Assembly: GCA_030146905.1 (NCBI GenBank)
Contig: JASLAV010000151.1
Span: 1-8,155 of the forward strand
Direction of reading: 5' to 3'
DNA from: Lentzea sp.
GTDB taxonomy: Bacteria > Actinomycetota > Actinomycetes > Mycobacteriales > Pseudonocardiaceae
Length of the DNA: 8,155 bases
This document shows positions 1 to 6,839 of the stretch, in pieces; position 1 is the stretch's first letter; every line of letters begins with the position of its first letter. A model generated the notes under the pieces. That model was not told where the DNA came from. It did not search any database and saw only the letters and a program-made list of their open reading frames with translations. The position numbers were made by a program, and so were the translations under genes.

Positions 1-1888
1 GCAGGGGCAGTGACACGGTGGTGGTTCTCGTCGTGACCCAGTCCGGAGTGGACGGGAAGCTGACCGTCTGGGGCGCCAGAGCGTTGGCCTGGATGCCGGC
101 GCTGCGGGACTCCTGGGTGGTGTAGTGCAGCGTCACGGTGCGCGTACCGCCGGCACCACCGTCGACGTTGTTGAACCTGAGGGTGCCGCCGTTGCCGAGG
201 TAGCCGACCTTGCTTCCACCGGAACATCCGCCGCAGGCGCTGGTGACGGCGCCTCCGGACAGGGTGTTGCCCGTGTTCTCGGCCTCGTGGCTACCCGCGG
301 TCTGGCCCGCGCCGACGGCCATCCCGCCGAGGTCGAGCCATCCGTCGGCGTTCTGGCCCGCGTTGGCGAAACGCAGCTTCTTGGCGTTGGCGTTGATCGT
401 CTCCAACGGGTTCTTGGCCTTCATGACGAGCCGGTAGCTGCCGGTGTTCAGACCGGACAGGTCGACCGGGGCGTCGAAGTACCGGGCATGACCGAAGTCC
501 CGGTACGTGGGGTCGGCGCCGACGCCCCAGTCGGGGAAGGCGCGGATGCGGGTGGGCATGACCTGCCGCAGGTCCCAGGAGGTGTCCCACGTCCTGACCA
601 CGTTGCCGGCCGGGTCCTTCAGACCGAGGCTGACGGTCCAGGGGTAGTAGAACGGGGCCACACCGGTGTTGTCGATCTGCACCCCCACCTTGGTGGTGCC
701 CTGCGCGGTGTCGTGGAAGTAGGCGTTGCGGACGGTGAGGTTGTAGCCCATCAACCTCACGGCCGCGGCCACGTTGGGGTCGGCGGGGGAGTACTCCAGG
801 CTGCGTTCGTTGATCTTCCACGTGGTGTGCTCGAGCTCGATGCACGCCTTCATGTTGTCGACAGCGCCGGAGCCCCCAGGCCAGTTGGCGAACGCGACGG
901 ACTGGATCTCGGGCCGGACCTCACCGCCCATCGAGGCCGTGATCCACCGGTTCTCCACGCCGTGTTCCAGTGCCTTCTGCAGCTGGGCCCAGGGTGCGCC
1001 GCCCATGGAGATCGGCAGCGTCACGCCTTGGCCGCCTTCGCGGTAGCAGAACGAGTCGTCGTGGTAACCGATGCGCGGCAGGCTGTCGGCGGCACCGCCC
1101 GCGTTGTCCGGGTAGCGCAGTTCCAGCCTGGTGCGGGTGAAGGCGCGGTTGTAGGTGTTGAGGATGTCGGCGGCGTTCGCGTCGGTGGGCATGTAGTTGG
1201 GATAGGTGTCGCCCGAGGTGTCGGTGTCGTAGGGCCAGGTGTGCCACTCACCCCACAGGCCGATCAGTCCCAGGTGGATGTACCCGAGCCGGGGGTCGCC
1301 GTCGTAGCGCGCGCCGAACGCGGTGATGAAGTTCTTGAGCCCGGTCATCAGGAACGGGTTGTCGTAGTCCGGGCTCGTGACGTCCCAGTAGGCGTTGTGC
1401 CGCATGGCGACCTGCCCGTTGAAGCACGCCGGGACGGCATTGCCGGGATGGGTGCCGGTGCCCCCGCCCGGATACTCCATGTACAGGCGGATCGCCGCGT
1501 GGTTACCGGCCGCCGCGATGGTGTCGAGCGCGTTGTCCACGATGCTCCAGTTGTAGCTGGAGCAGTTGTTCGGGTCCGTCATGACCTCGGACAGGCCGAA
1601 GTAGGCCCAGGTCAGCGAGAGCGGGTAGCCGGCGTTCGGGTCGGTGCCCGGCTGGAGGAACCGGGCGAACCCCTTGAGCGGGTTGTCCAGCGGTGCGTTG
1701 GCGGTCGCGAGGGCGTGGGCGGGCAGGCTCGGATCCGGGGCAGGGCCGGGCGCCGGGCGATCCGGCACGCCCTGCGCGGACACGTCCGCGGCATGGGTGA
1801 GCCCGGGCATCGCGGTGGGAAGAAGGGCGACAGCCGCGGCGCACAGAGCGGCCACCAACCTCCTGCGTTTGGATGTTGCTGTGGACAT
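1..1888 (-). CDS. Secreted DUF4874/DUF4832-type protein with C-terminal CBM6/35-like module (partial)
   Basis: Reads leftwards from ATG at 1888-1886, with GGAGG at 1901-1897 eight bases upstream. 629 codons stay open to the window edge, so the C-terminus is missing. Residues 1-33 form a Sec signal peptide: KRRR at 7-10, a hydrophobic stretch from 11, and likely cleavage after THA (A33). Residues about 60-350 look like a DUF4874/DUF4832 barrel: an N-terminal NPLKGF motif, LGLIGLWGEWHTWP around 206-219 (E214, H216), YHDDSF around 275-280, and GGEVRPEIQ around 321-329 (E323). A beta-rich DUF4832 C-terminal part follows to about 525. From H534-E535-A-E537 a CBM6/CBM35-like module begins, with the family's E-x-E and NVDGGxGG patterns; only about 95 residues of it are visible. 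DUF4832 proteins have no function I can state with confidence. Divergence from an alpha-galactoside importer suggests extracellular polysaccharide or glycoconjugate processing, and E214/E323 are candidate acid residues by analogy with (beta/alpha)8 glycosidases. Domain assignment is by recognition, not by search. Confidence 0.82.
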   Translation of the reverse strand, partial: MSTATSKRRRLVAALCAAAVALLPTAMPGLTHAADVSAQGVPDRPAPGPAPDPSLPAHALATANAPLDNPLKGFARFLQPGTDPNAGYPLSLTWAYFGLSEVMTDPNNCSSYNWSIVDNALDTIAAAGNHAAIRLYMEYPGGGTGTHPGNAVPACFNGQVAMRHNAYWDVTSPDYDNPFLMTGLKNFITAFGARYDGDPRLGYIHLGLIGLWGEWHTWPYDTDTSGDTYPNYMPTDANAADILNTYNRAFTRTRLELRYPDNAGGAADSLPRIGYHDDSFCYREGGQGVTLPISMGGAPWAQLQKALEHGVENRWITASMGGEVRPEIQSVAFANWPGGSGAVDNMKACIELEHTTWKINERSLEYSPADPNVAAAVRLMGYNLTVRNAYFHDTAQGTTKVGVQIDNTGVAPFYYPWTVSLGLKDPAGNVVRTWDTSWDLRQVMPTRIRAFPDWGVGADPTYRDFGHARYFDAPVDLSGLNTGSYRLVMKAKNPLETINANAKKLRFANAGQNADGWLDLGGMAVGAGQTAGSHEAENTGNTLSGGAVTSACGGCSGGSKVGYLGNGGTLRFNNVDGGAGGTRTVTLHYTTQESRSAGIQANALAPQTVSFPSTPDWVTTRTTTVSLPL

Positions 1889-1896
1889 GGCGCGAA

Positions 1897-1901
1897 CCTC
1901 C
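1897..1901 (-). promoter_or_regulatory. Ribosome binding site of the secreted DUF4832-type protein
   Basis: GGAGG on the minus strand lies eight bases before the ATG at 1888. It supports that start, which also gives a complete signal peptide. Confidence 0.75.
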
Positions 1902-1929
1902 AGGGGGACGAGGAGAGTTGCTGGGGCCA

Positions 1930-1966
1930 AATAGTTACGCTTGAGGATTGACAAAGTTTCACTATT
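1930..1966. promoter_or_regulatory. Imperfect inverted repeat, candidate operator between divergent genes
   Basis: Left arm AATAGTTACGCTT (1930-1942) and right arm AAGTTTCACTATT (1954-1966) are inverted copies matching at 10 of 13 positions. The outer six bases are perfect, and the centre is 11 bases. The TTGACA box at 1948-1953 lies in that centre, so a bound repressor would cover the -35 of the rightward operon and probably the leftward promoter too. The ROK regulator encoded at 6840-8000 is the obvious candidate ligand-responsive binder, but this is inference from position only. Confidence 0.4.
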
Positions 1967-1978
1967 CCTCATCAATAT
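1948..1978 (+). promoter_or_regulatory. Probable promoter of the transporter/alpha-galactosidase operon
   Basis: A perfect TTGACA at 1948-1953 stands in an AT-rich island unlike the surrounding GC-rich DNA. The -10 is unclear: the best candidate is CAATAT at 1973-1978 with a 19-base spacer, which matches only part of TAnnnT. Transcription from here would give a leader of about 55 bases before the first permease. The opposite strand reads TTGTCA over 1954-1949, so a leftward promoter could share the same box, but I found no convincing leftward -10. Confidence 0.4.
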
Positions 1979-2028
1979 GTAGCAACAGTGCCCCACTGGC
2001 AAGAGGTGAGGCGCAAAGGTCCTGATGC

Positions 2029-2033
2029 GGAGG
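2029..2033 (+). promoter_or_regulatory. Ribosome binding site deciding the start of the first permease
   Basis: GGAGG lies seven bases before ATG 2041. The in-frame GTG at 2035 is only one base downstream of this site, so ATG 2041 is preferred. Confidence 0.75.
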
Positions 2034-2040
2034 CGTGTTC

Positions 2041-2937
2041 ATGGGCGCCAGCAAGACTGCGACGCCGCGGCGACGTGATGATCGCAAAGTGGCGTGGCTG
2101 TTCCTGGCACCGGTGCTGGTGGGCTTTGCGCTGTTCTACGCCTACCCGACCGTGCTGGGCGTCTACTACTCGCTCACCGACTACGGCCTGTTGACCGCGC
2201 CGAACCTCGTCGGCGCGGAGAACTACCGCGACCTCGTGGACGACGACAAGTTCTGGAACGCGCTCAAGGTCACCGGCTACTACGTCGTGCTGAACATCGT
2301 CTCGCAGACCGTGCTGGCACTCGCCCTGGCCACGTTGATGCACCGCCTGACCCAGTCGGTGGCGGTGCGCGCGATGCTTCTGGTGCCCTGGCTGGTACCC
2401 AACGTCACCGTGGGCCTGCTGTGGATGTGGATGCTCGACGCCAACATCGGCTTCGTCAACCACATCCTGCGCGCGGTGGGTCTGGGCACCACCGGCTTCC
2501 TCACCTCGCCGACGTGGGCGATGCCCACCATCGCGGGCATCAACACCTGGGCCTACACCGGCTACACGGCTCTGCTGCTCTACGCGGGCATGCTGCAGAT
2601 CCCCCGGTATCTGTACGAGAGCGCCTCTTTGGACGGTGCCGGCGAGTGGCGGATGTTCACCCGCATCACCCTGCCGCTGCTGCGCCCGGTGCTGGCCCTG
2701 GTGCTGGTGGTCTCCCTGATCGGCTCGTTCCAGATCTTCGACACCGTCGCGGTGACGATCAGGAACACCCCGGCCGGCGCTACCAGGGTCATCTATTACT
2801 ACATCTACGAACAGGCGTTCACGAACTTCCGCATGGGCTACGCCTCCGCCATCGCCGTGGTGCTCGCCTTGCTGCTCGGGGTGCTGACCGTCGTGCAGAT
2901 GCGACTCCTGCGCGCTTCCCGCTCGGATCTGGCATGA
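2041..2937 (+). CDS. Carbohydrate ABC transporter permease, MalF/UgpA type
   Basis: First gene of the operon, 298 residues, the usual length for a CUT1 permease of the MalF/UgpA/LacF class (binding-protein-dependent transport inner membrane component). A basic N-terminus (RRR, R15-K16) precedes the first membrane segment at about 17-40. Further hydrophobic segments lie near 76-100, 106-131, 160-185, 215-238 and 268-290, giving six in total. The cytoplasmic EAA loop that docks onto the ATPase is visible around 192-212 as YESASLDGAGEWRMF followed by ITLPLLRP, with the conserved Asp-Gly and Leu-Pro. It should pair with the permease encoded next to form the membrane channel for an oligosaccharide. 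The gene ends 11 bases before the start chosen for the second permease, so translation is probably coupled. The sequence does not show substrate; alpha-galactoside is inferred from the GH36 gene downstream. Confidence 0.95.
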   Translation: MGASKTATPRRRDDRKVAWLFLAPVLVGFALFYAYPTVLGVYYSLTDYGLLTAPNLVGAENYRDLVDDDKFWNALKVTGYYVVLNIVSQTVLALALATLMHRLTQSVAVRAMLLVPWLVPNVTVGLLWMWMLDANIGFVNHILRAVGLGTTGFLTSPTWAMPTIAGINTWAYTGYTALLLYAGMLQIPRYLYESASLDGAGEWRMFTRITLPLLRPVLALVLVVSLIGSFQIFDTVAVTIRNTPAGATRVIYYYIYEQAFTNFRMGYASAIAVVLALLLGVLTVVQMRLLRASRSDLA

Positions 2938-2941
2938 GGAG
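2937..2941 (+). promoter_or_regulatory. Ribosome binding site deciding the start of the second permease
   Basis: AGGAG overlaps the end of the first permease's stop codon and lies seven bases before ATG 2949. An in-frame ATG at 2934 would give a four-base ATGA overlap but has no comparable site before it, so 2949 is preferred. Confidence 0.65.
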
Positions 2942-2948
2942 AGTGCCC

Positions 2949-3854
2949 ATGACGTCCGCTCGCGCCCGGATCCCGCTCGCTCAGATCCCACTGGGCCGGA
3001 TCGCCGCCTGGGCATTGCTGGCCTTGGCCGCGGTGGCCACGGTTTTCCCGTTCTACTGGATGGTGCGCACCGCGCTCACCCCTGCGGCGGACCTGTACTC
3101 GGACGGCGTCGGCCTGCTGCCGGAGAACCCCACGATGATCAACTTCCTCCGGGTGCTCGGGATGACGAGCCTGCAGGAATCGCGGGAGGCCGGCGGTTCC
3201 GGGGCCAAGGTGGACTTCCTGCGCTACCTGCTCAACTCGTTCGTCTACTGCGGACTGATCACGGTCGTGCAGACGCTGTGCTGTGCGATGGCCGGCTACG
3301 CCTTCGCCCGGCTCCGATTTCCCGGCAGGGACCTGGTTTTCGGTTTGCTGGTCGCGGCGCTCATGGTGCCTCCGATCTTCACCCTGCTGCCCAACTTCGT
3401 GCTCGTGAAGAACCTCGGCTGGCTGAACACCTTCGCGGGCATGGTCGCCCCGACGGTGCTCATGACCCCGTTCGCGGTGTTCTTCCTGCGCCAGTTCTTC
3501 CTGTCGATCCCCCGCGAGATCGAGGAAGCGGCCACTTTGGACGGTGTGGGCGGCTGGGGCATGTTCTGGCGGGTCGTGCTGCCGATGAGCCGTGGCCCGT
3601 TGCTCACCATCGGGCTGACCACCGCGGTGTGGGCCTGGAAGGACTTCCTGTGGCCGTTGCTGACCGGACGTGACGAGGAGACCAGGGTGCTGACGGTCGC
3701 GCTTGGCATCTTCCTGCAGCAGTCTCCCAACACCCAGCCCGACTGGACCGGGCTGATGGCCGGTTCGACCCTGACCGTGCTGCCCGTGCTCGTGCTGCTG
3801 ATCTTCCTCGGCCGTCGCCTGGTCGAGTCCCTCAACTTCACCGGCATCAAGTGA
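2949..3854 (+). CDS. Carbohydrate ABC transporter permease, MalG/UgpE type
   Basis: Second CUT1 permease, 301 residues, MalG/UgpE/LacG class. The first membrane segment at about 18-38 ends in the family's typical FPFYWMVRTAL. Other segments fall near 93-120, 127-150, 160-183, 218-238 and 268-292. The EAA loop is clear around 191-211 as EEAATLDGVGGWGMFWRVVLP. The C-terminal LVESLNFTGIK closely matches the usual MalG-type ending (GxxKG/GxxK). The region between segments 1 and 2 carries a somewhat long polar insert (around 75-90, QESREAGGSGAK), expected to face outside. The N-terminus holds a small near-repeat (IPLAQ, IPLGR) of no obvious meaning. The gene lies between its partner permease and the binding protein, completing the importer except for an ATPase, which is absent from the window and is probably a shared MsiK-like protein. 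Confidence 0.95.
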   Translation: MTSARARIPLAQIPLGRIAAWALLALAAVATVFPFYWMVRTALTPAADLYSDGVGLLPENPTMINFLRVLGMTSLQESREAGGSGAKVDFLRYLLNSFVYCGLITVVQTLCCAMAGYAFARLRFPGRDLVFGLLVAALMVPPIFTLLPNFVLVKNLGWLNTFAGMVAPTVLMTPFAVFFLRQFFLSIPREIEEAATLDGVGGWGMFWRVVLPMSRGPLLTIGLTTAVWAWKDFLWPLLTGRDEETRVLTVALGIFLQQSPNTQPDWTGLMAGSTLTVLPVLVLLIFLGRRLVESLNFTGIK

Positions 3855-3870
3855 GCCGGACCGATCTGAG

Positions 3871-3876
3871 AGGTGG
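3871..3876 (+). promoter_or_regulatory. Ribosome binding site deciding the start of the binding protein
   Basis: AGGTGG within GAGAGGTGGA lies seven bases before ATG 3884. A GTG at 3851 overlapping the upstream stop is in frame, but it would add 11 residues ahead of a normal lipoprotein signal, so ATG 3884 is preferred. Confidence 0.7.
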
Positions 3877-3883
3877 ACAAATC

Positions 3884-5224
3884 ATGCGATCCACACGTCG
3901 GCGCGCCAGCGCCCTCCTGCTCAGCCTGGCTCTCACCGTTCCCCTCGCCGCGTGCGGGAGCAGCGGCGACGGTGCCGGGGGTGCGACGACGCTGGACTAC
4001 TGGCTGTGGGACGACAGGCAGCTGGCCGCCTACCAGGAGTGCGCCGACGCGTTCCACGCCGCGAACCCGGACATCACCGTCAAGATCTCGCAGACGGCCT
4101 GGAACCAGTACTGGCAGAACCTCACCACCCAGCTCGCCTCGGGCGAAGCCCCCGACGTGTGGACCAACCAGAGCACCTACTACCCGCAGTTCGCCACCCA
4201 GAACCAGCTCCTGGACGTGGAACCGTTCGTCCAGCGCGACAAGGTCGACCTGACCGCCTACCAGCAGGGCCTGAGCGACGTGTGGGTCAAGGACGGCAAG
4301 CGCTACGGACTGCCGAAGGACTGGGACACGATGGCGCTGGTGGTCAACACCGAAGCGCTCGGCAAGCAGGGCGTCGACCCCGCGCAGCTGGAGGACCTCA
4401 CCTGGAACCCGGCCGACGGCGGCACGTTCGAGCAGGTGATCGCCAAGGCCACCGTCGACGCCGGCGGCCGCAACGGTCTCGACCCCGCGTTCGACAAGAA
4501 CAACGTCCAGGTCTACGGGTTCCTCCCCGAGTGGGCCGACGGCGGCAACGGGCAGAACGGCTGGGGCATCCTCGCCGCGGCCAACGGGTTCAGCTACCTC
4601 GACAAGAACCCCTGGGGCACCCAGTACAAGTACGGCGACCCCAAGCTGGCCGAGACCATCGGCTGGTTCAAGCGCCTCATCGACAAGGGGTATGCGCCCC
4701 GTCTCGACGAGCAGTCCAGCGTCGCCAACTCGGAGTTGCTCCTCGCGGGCAAGGGCGCGATGTCCTTCACCGGCTCGTGGACCATCCTCACCTTCACCGA
4801 CGCCAACGTGAAGCAGAAGTTCGCCTTCAAGCCCCTGCCGGCTGGACCGTCGGGACGCAAGAGCCCCATCAACGGCCTGTCCGACGCCATCTGGGCCGGT
4901 AGCAAGCATCCGGAGCAGGCCTGGAAGTGGGTCAAGTTCCTGGGGTCGTCCGACTGCCAGGACCGCGTCGCCCAACGCGCCGTGGTGTTCCCCGCCATCA
5001 CCAGTGCCAGCGCGAAGGCTGATGCCGCACACCAGGCCCAGGGCCGTGACGTGCGCGCTTTCACCGGCGCCGCCAAGAACACCTTCCTGCTGCCCATCAC
5101 GGAGCACGGCACCGAGCTCAACCTGATGGTCCAGGACGCCATCCAGTCCATCATCCTCGGCGACGCCAAGGCCGACGAGGGGCTGAAGGACCTGAACGAC
5201 AAGGTCAACGCCCTCTTCAAGTAG
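3884..5224 (+). CDS. Sugar ABC transporter solute-binding lipoprotein (SBP family 1)
   Basis: 446 residues, the normal size for a family 1 extracellular sugar-binding protein of the MalE/UgpB group. A lipoprotein signal is evident: RRR at 5-7, a hydrophobic core, and lipobox L21-A22-A23-C24. C24 would be lipidated and the protein anchored outside the membrane. The mature protein opens with a Gly/Ser-rich linker, then TTLDYWLWDDRQ, the usual first beta strand of the fold. SGEAPDVWTNQS around 86-97 is the family's typical segment after the first helix. Many Trp and Tyr residues could stack on sugar rings (WDTMALVVNTEAL, GSWTIL, WKWVKFL). C53 and C358 are the only other cysteines I noticed and might form a disulfide. 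The gene starts 29 bases after the second permease and ends 39 bases before the GH36 gene, so it sits in the same operon. The ligand is inferred to be an alpha-galactoside. Confidence 0.95.
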   Translation: MRSTRRRASALLLSLALTVPLAACGSSGDGAGGATTLDYWLWDDRQLAAYQECADAFHAANPDITVKISQTAWNQYWQNLTTQLASGEAPDVWTNQSTYYPQFATQNQLLDVEPFVQRDKVDLTAYQQGLSDVWVKDGKRYGLPKDWDTMALVVNTEALGKQGVDPAQLEDLTWNPADGGTFEQVIAKATVDAGGRNGLDPAFDKNNVQVYGFLPEWADGGNGQNGWGILAAANGFSYLDKNPWGTQYKYGDPKLAETIGWFKRLIDKGYAPRLDEQSSVANSELLLAGKGAMSFTGSWTILTFTDANVKQKFAFKPLPAGPSGRKSPINGLSDAIWAGSKHPEQAWKWVKFLGSSDCQDRVAQRAVVFPAITSASAKADAAHQAQGRDVRAFTGAAKNTFLLPITEHGTELNLMVQDAIQSIILGDAKADEGLKDLNDKVNALFK

Positions 5225-5263
5225 CCGGTACGTCCGTCTGCTCCATCTCATGCGAGGACACTC

Positions 5264-6763
5264 ATGGCCCAACTCCTGACCCTCGGCGACCGCACGTTCG
5301 GAGCCGAACTCGAGGGCAGCGCCATTCCACGGCTCGTCAACGGAGGCCTGCTGCTGCCACCGGGGCGAGTAGCGCTCCTGCACGGGCTCGGCGACGCGCT
5401 CTTCTACCGGCACGGGCACAATTCCTGGAGTCCCTGCGGGTGGCGACGTCTCTCCGACGTGCCTCTGCGCATCGCCAGCGCGGAGCGCCGCCTCACCGCT
5501 GATGACACGACTTGGGACGACCCGGGCCGACACCACTCATCGGCGGTCGCAGCTCTGGAAGGACCTGACAACCGGGTCCTGCTCCTCGGAGCCCTGGGCT
5601 TGGGCGTACCCCGGCTCGCCGCCGACCAGGACACCCTCGTCGGCTGGTACGAGTCAGGCGGGGCCCCGTGGTTTCTCGCGCACGGCGACGAGGACGAGGT
5701 CTTCGCCGCCTATGCGGAGCAACTCGGCGCACGCCTCGGGCGCAGCGCCAAACGGGCCGGCAACGTGTGGTGCAGCTGGTACGCCTACTACGAGAACATC
5801 ACTGAAGACCAGCTCGCCAAGGACATCACCGCGCTGCGGGGCCTGCCGTTCGACGTGGCACAGATCGATGACGGCTGGGAGGAGCAGGTGGGCGACTGGG
5901 ACGCCAACCGCAAGTTCCCAGCCGGGATGCGGGCACTGGCCGGCCGGATCACGGACGCGGGGCTGCGCCCCGGTCTGTGGCTCGCCCCGTTCATCGTCCA
6001 CCCCGACTCCCAGACCGCGCGCAAGCGACCGGAGTTCCTGCTGCGCGATGCCGGGGGAGCGCCGGTCGTCGCGGGCCACAACTGGGGGACCGGGTACTGG
6101 ACGCTCGACCTCACCCTGCGTTCGGTGCAGGAGCACCTGCGGGAGACCATCCACCGGGTGGTCCACGAGTGGGGGTTCAGCTACCTCAAGCTCGACTTCC
6201 TCCAGGCCGGCACCGCGCCGGGGTCCCGCTTCGCCGACGTGGACCGCGAGGAGGCGTACCAGGCCGGCCTGCGCGCCATCCGCGAAGCAGCGGGGGACGA
6301 GGCCTACCTGCTGGGCAGTGGCGCCCCGCTGCTGCCCTCACTCGGCCTGGTCGACGGGCTGCGCAGCGGCCCCGACGTCGCCCCGATGTGGGACCACTAC
6401 GCCACCCAGGACCCCTCCGACGCCCTTGCCCGCAACGCCGTCGTCAACACCCTGCACCGTCTGTGGCACGCGCCCCTGCTCGAAGTCGACCCGGACGTCG
6501 TGTACTTCCGCAGCCGTCTCAACCTGCTCACCGAGCAGCAGCAGAGCTGGCTGCGCGACCTGGCCGACATCTGCGGCTTCCGCGCGATCTCGGATCCACC
6601 CGGCTGGCTGCGCCCCGACGAACTGGAGGCGATGACCCACTACCTCGACCACCGGCCCGACATCCGCAAGCTGGGCCGCTACCGGTTCTCGCTCGACGGG
6701 CGCGAGGTCGACTTCACCCCGGCGGTAGACCCCGACGCGGAGCAGGTGTATCCGATCGCCTGA
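5264..6763 (+). CDS. GH36 alpha-galactosidase, compact cytoplasmic type
   Basis: 499 residues with no signal peptide, so it should act in the cytoplasm, hydrolysing terminal alpha-galactosyl residues from imported sugars with retention of configuration. GAGGA at 5254-5258 precedes ATG 5264. An N-terminal beta domain (about 1-160) carries the GH36-type HNSWSPCGW motif near 52-60. The barrel starts at W169-C-S-W172, with QIDDGW at 200-205. The nucleophile is D311 in YLKLDFLQAG and the acid/base is D371 in SGPDVAP. The 60-residue separation and the shared phrases resemble, from memory, the short Thermotoga maritima GalA enzyme more than the ~700-residue GH36 enzymes. S352 in LLGSGAPLLP stands where relatives I recall have Cys. 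The C-terminal beta domain is short. Position after an importer supports oligosaccharide breakdown in the cell. Related specificities (alpha-GalNAc, other alpha-galactosides) cannot be excluded. Confidence 0.93.
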   Translation: MAQLLTLGDRTFGAELEGSAIPRLVNGGLLLPPGRVALLHGLGDALFYRHGHNSWSPCGWRRLSDVPLRIASAERRLTADDTTWDDPGRHHSSAVAALEGPDNRVLLLGALGLGVPRLAADQDTLVGWYESGGAPWFLAHGDEDEVFAAYAEQLGARLGRSAKRAGNVWCSWYAYYENITEDQLAKDITALRGLPFDVAQIDDGWEEQVGDWDANRKFPAGMRALAGRITDAGLRPGLWLAPFIVHPDSQTARKRPEFLLRDAGGAPVVAGHNWGTGYWTLDLTLRSVQEHLRETIHRVVHEWGFSYLKLDFLQAGTAPGSRFADVDREEAYQAGLRAIREAAGDEAYLLGSGAPLLPSLGLVDGLRSGPDVAPMWDHYATQDPSDALARNAVVNTLHRLWHAPLLEVDPDVVYFRSRLNLLTEQQQSWLRDLADICGFRAISDPPGWLRPDELEAMTHYLDHRPDIRKLGRYRFSLDGREVDFTPAVDPDAEQVYPIA

Positions 6764-6780
6764 GCCCGGCGCGCAACCGG

Positions 6781-6809
6781 ACTTAGTAAACTGCGTAGCA
6801 TTATTAAGT
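6781..6809. promoter_or_regulatory. Inverted repeat upstream of the ROK gene, candidate autoregulatory operator
   Basis: ACTTAGTAA (6781-6789) and TTATTAAGT (6801-6809) are inverted copies matching at 8 of 9 positions around an 11-base centre. They form an AT-rich island in GC-rich DNA, 31 bases before the regulator's start codon. TTA-rich palindromes of this kind are typical operators of ROK repressors. A TAGCAT at 6796-6801 fits an actinobacterial -10 (TAnnnT) and lies in the centre and right arm, although no good -35 is visible. Autoregulation is inferred. Confidence 0.5.
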
Positions 6810-6827
6810 GGTGGTACGCGCTTTTCA

Positions 6828-6833
6828 GAAGGG
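6828..6833 (+). promoter_or_regulatory. Ribosome binding site deciding the start of the ROK gene
   Basis: GAAGGG lies six bases before ATG 6840 and twelve before the in-frame ATG at 6846, so 6840 is preferred, although the choice changes only two residues. Confidence 0.55.
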
Positions 6834-6839
6834 CACAGC

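Noticed and set aside
125..1951. Long plus-strand open frame of 608 codons opposite the secreted protein
   Set aside because: Its translation is Val/Gly/Arg-rich with no family features, and it is antisense to a convincing signal-peptide protein with recognisable domains. Long antisense frames are normal in GC-rich DNA.
2094..2948. N-terminal extension of the second permease into the first permease gene
   Set aside because: The frame is open upstream, but that part reads as Arg/Pro/His-rich non-membrane sequence out of frame with the first permease. The ribosome site at 2937-2941 supports a start at 2949.
1972..3015. Minus-strand open frame of 347 codons over the first permease and the divergent promoter
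   Set aside because: It is Gln/His/Arg-rich and lies antisense to a clear membrane protein, with no domain recognised.
3296..5536. Minus-strand open frame of 746 codons opposite the permease, binding protein and GH36 genes
   Set aside because: It crosses three well-supported genes on the other strand and has low-complexity composition without motifs, so it is a high-GC shadow frame.
6764..6780. Transcription terminator between the GH36 and ROK genes
   Set aside because: The stretch is GC-rich but I found no stem followed by a T run, so readthrough from the operon into the regulator cannot be excluded.
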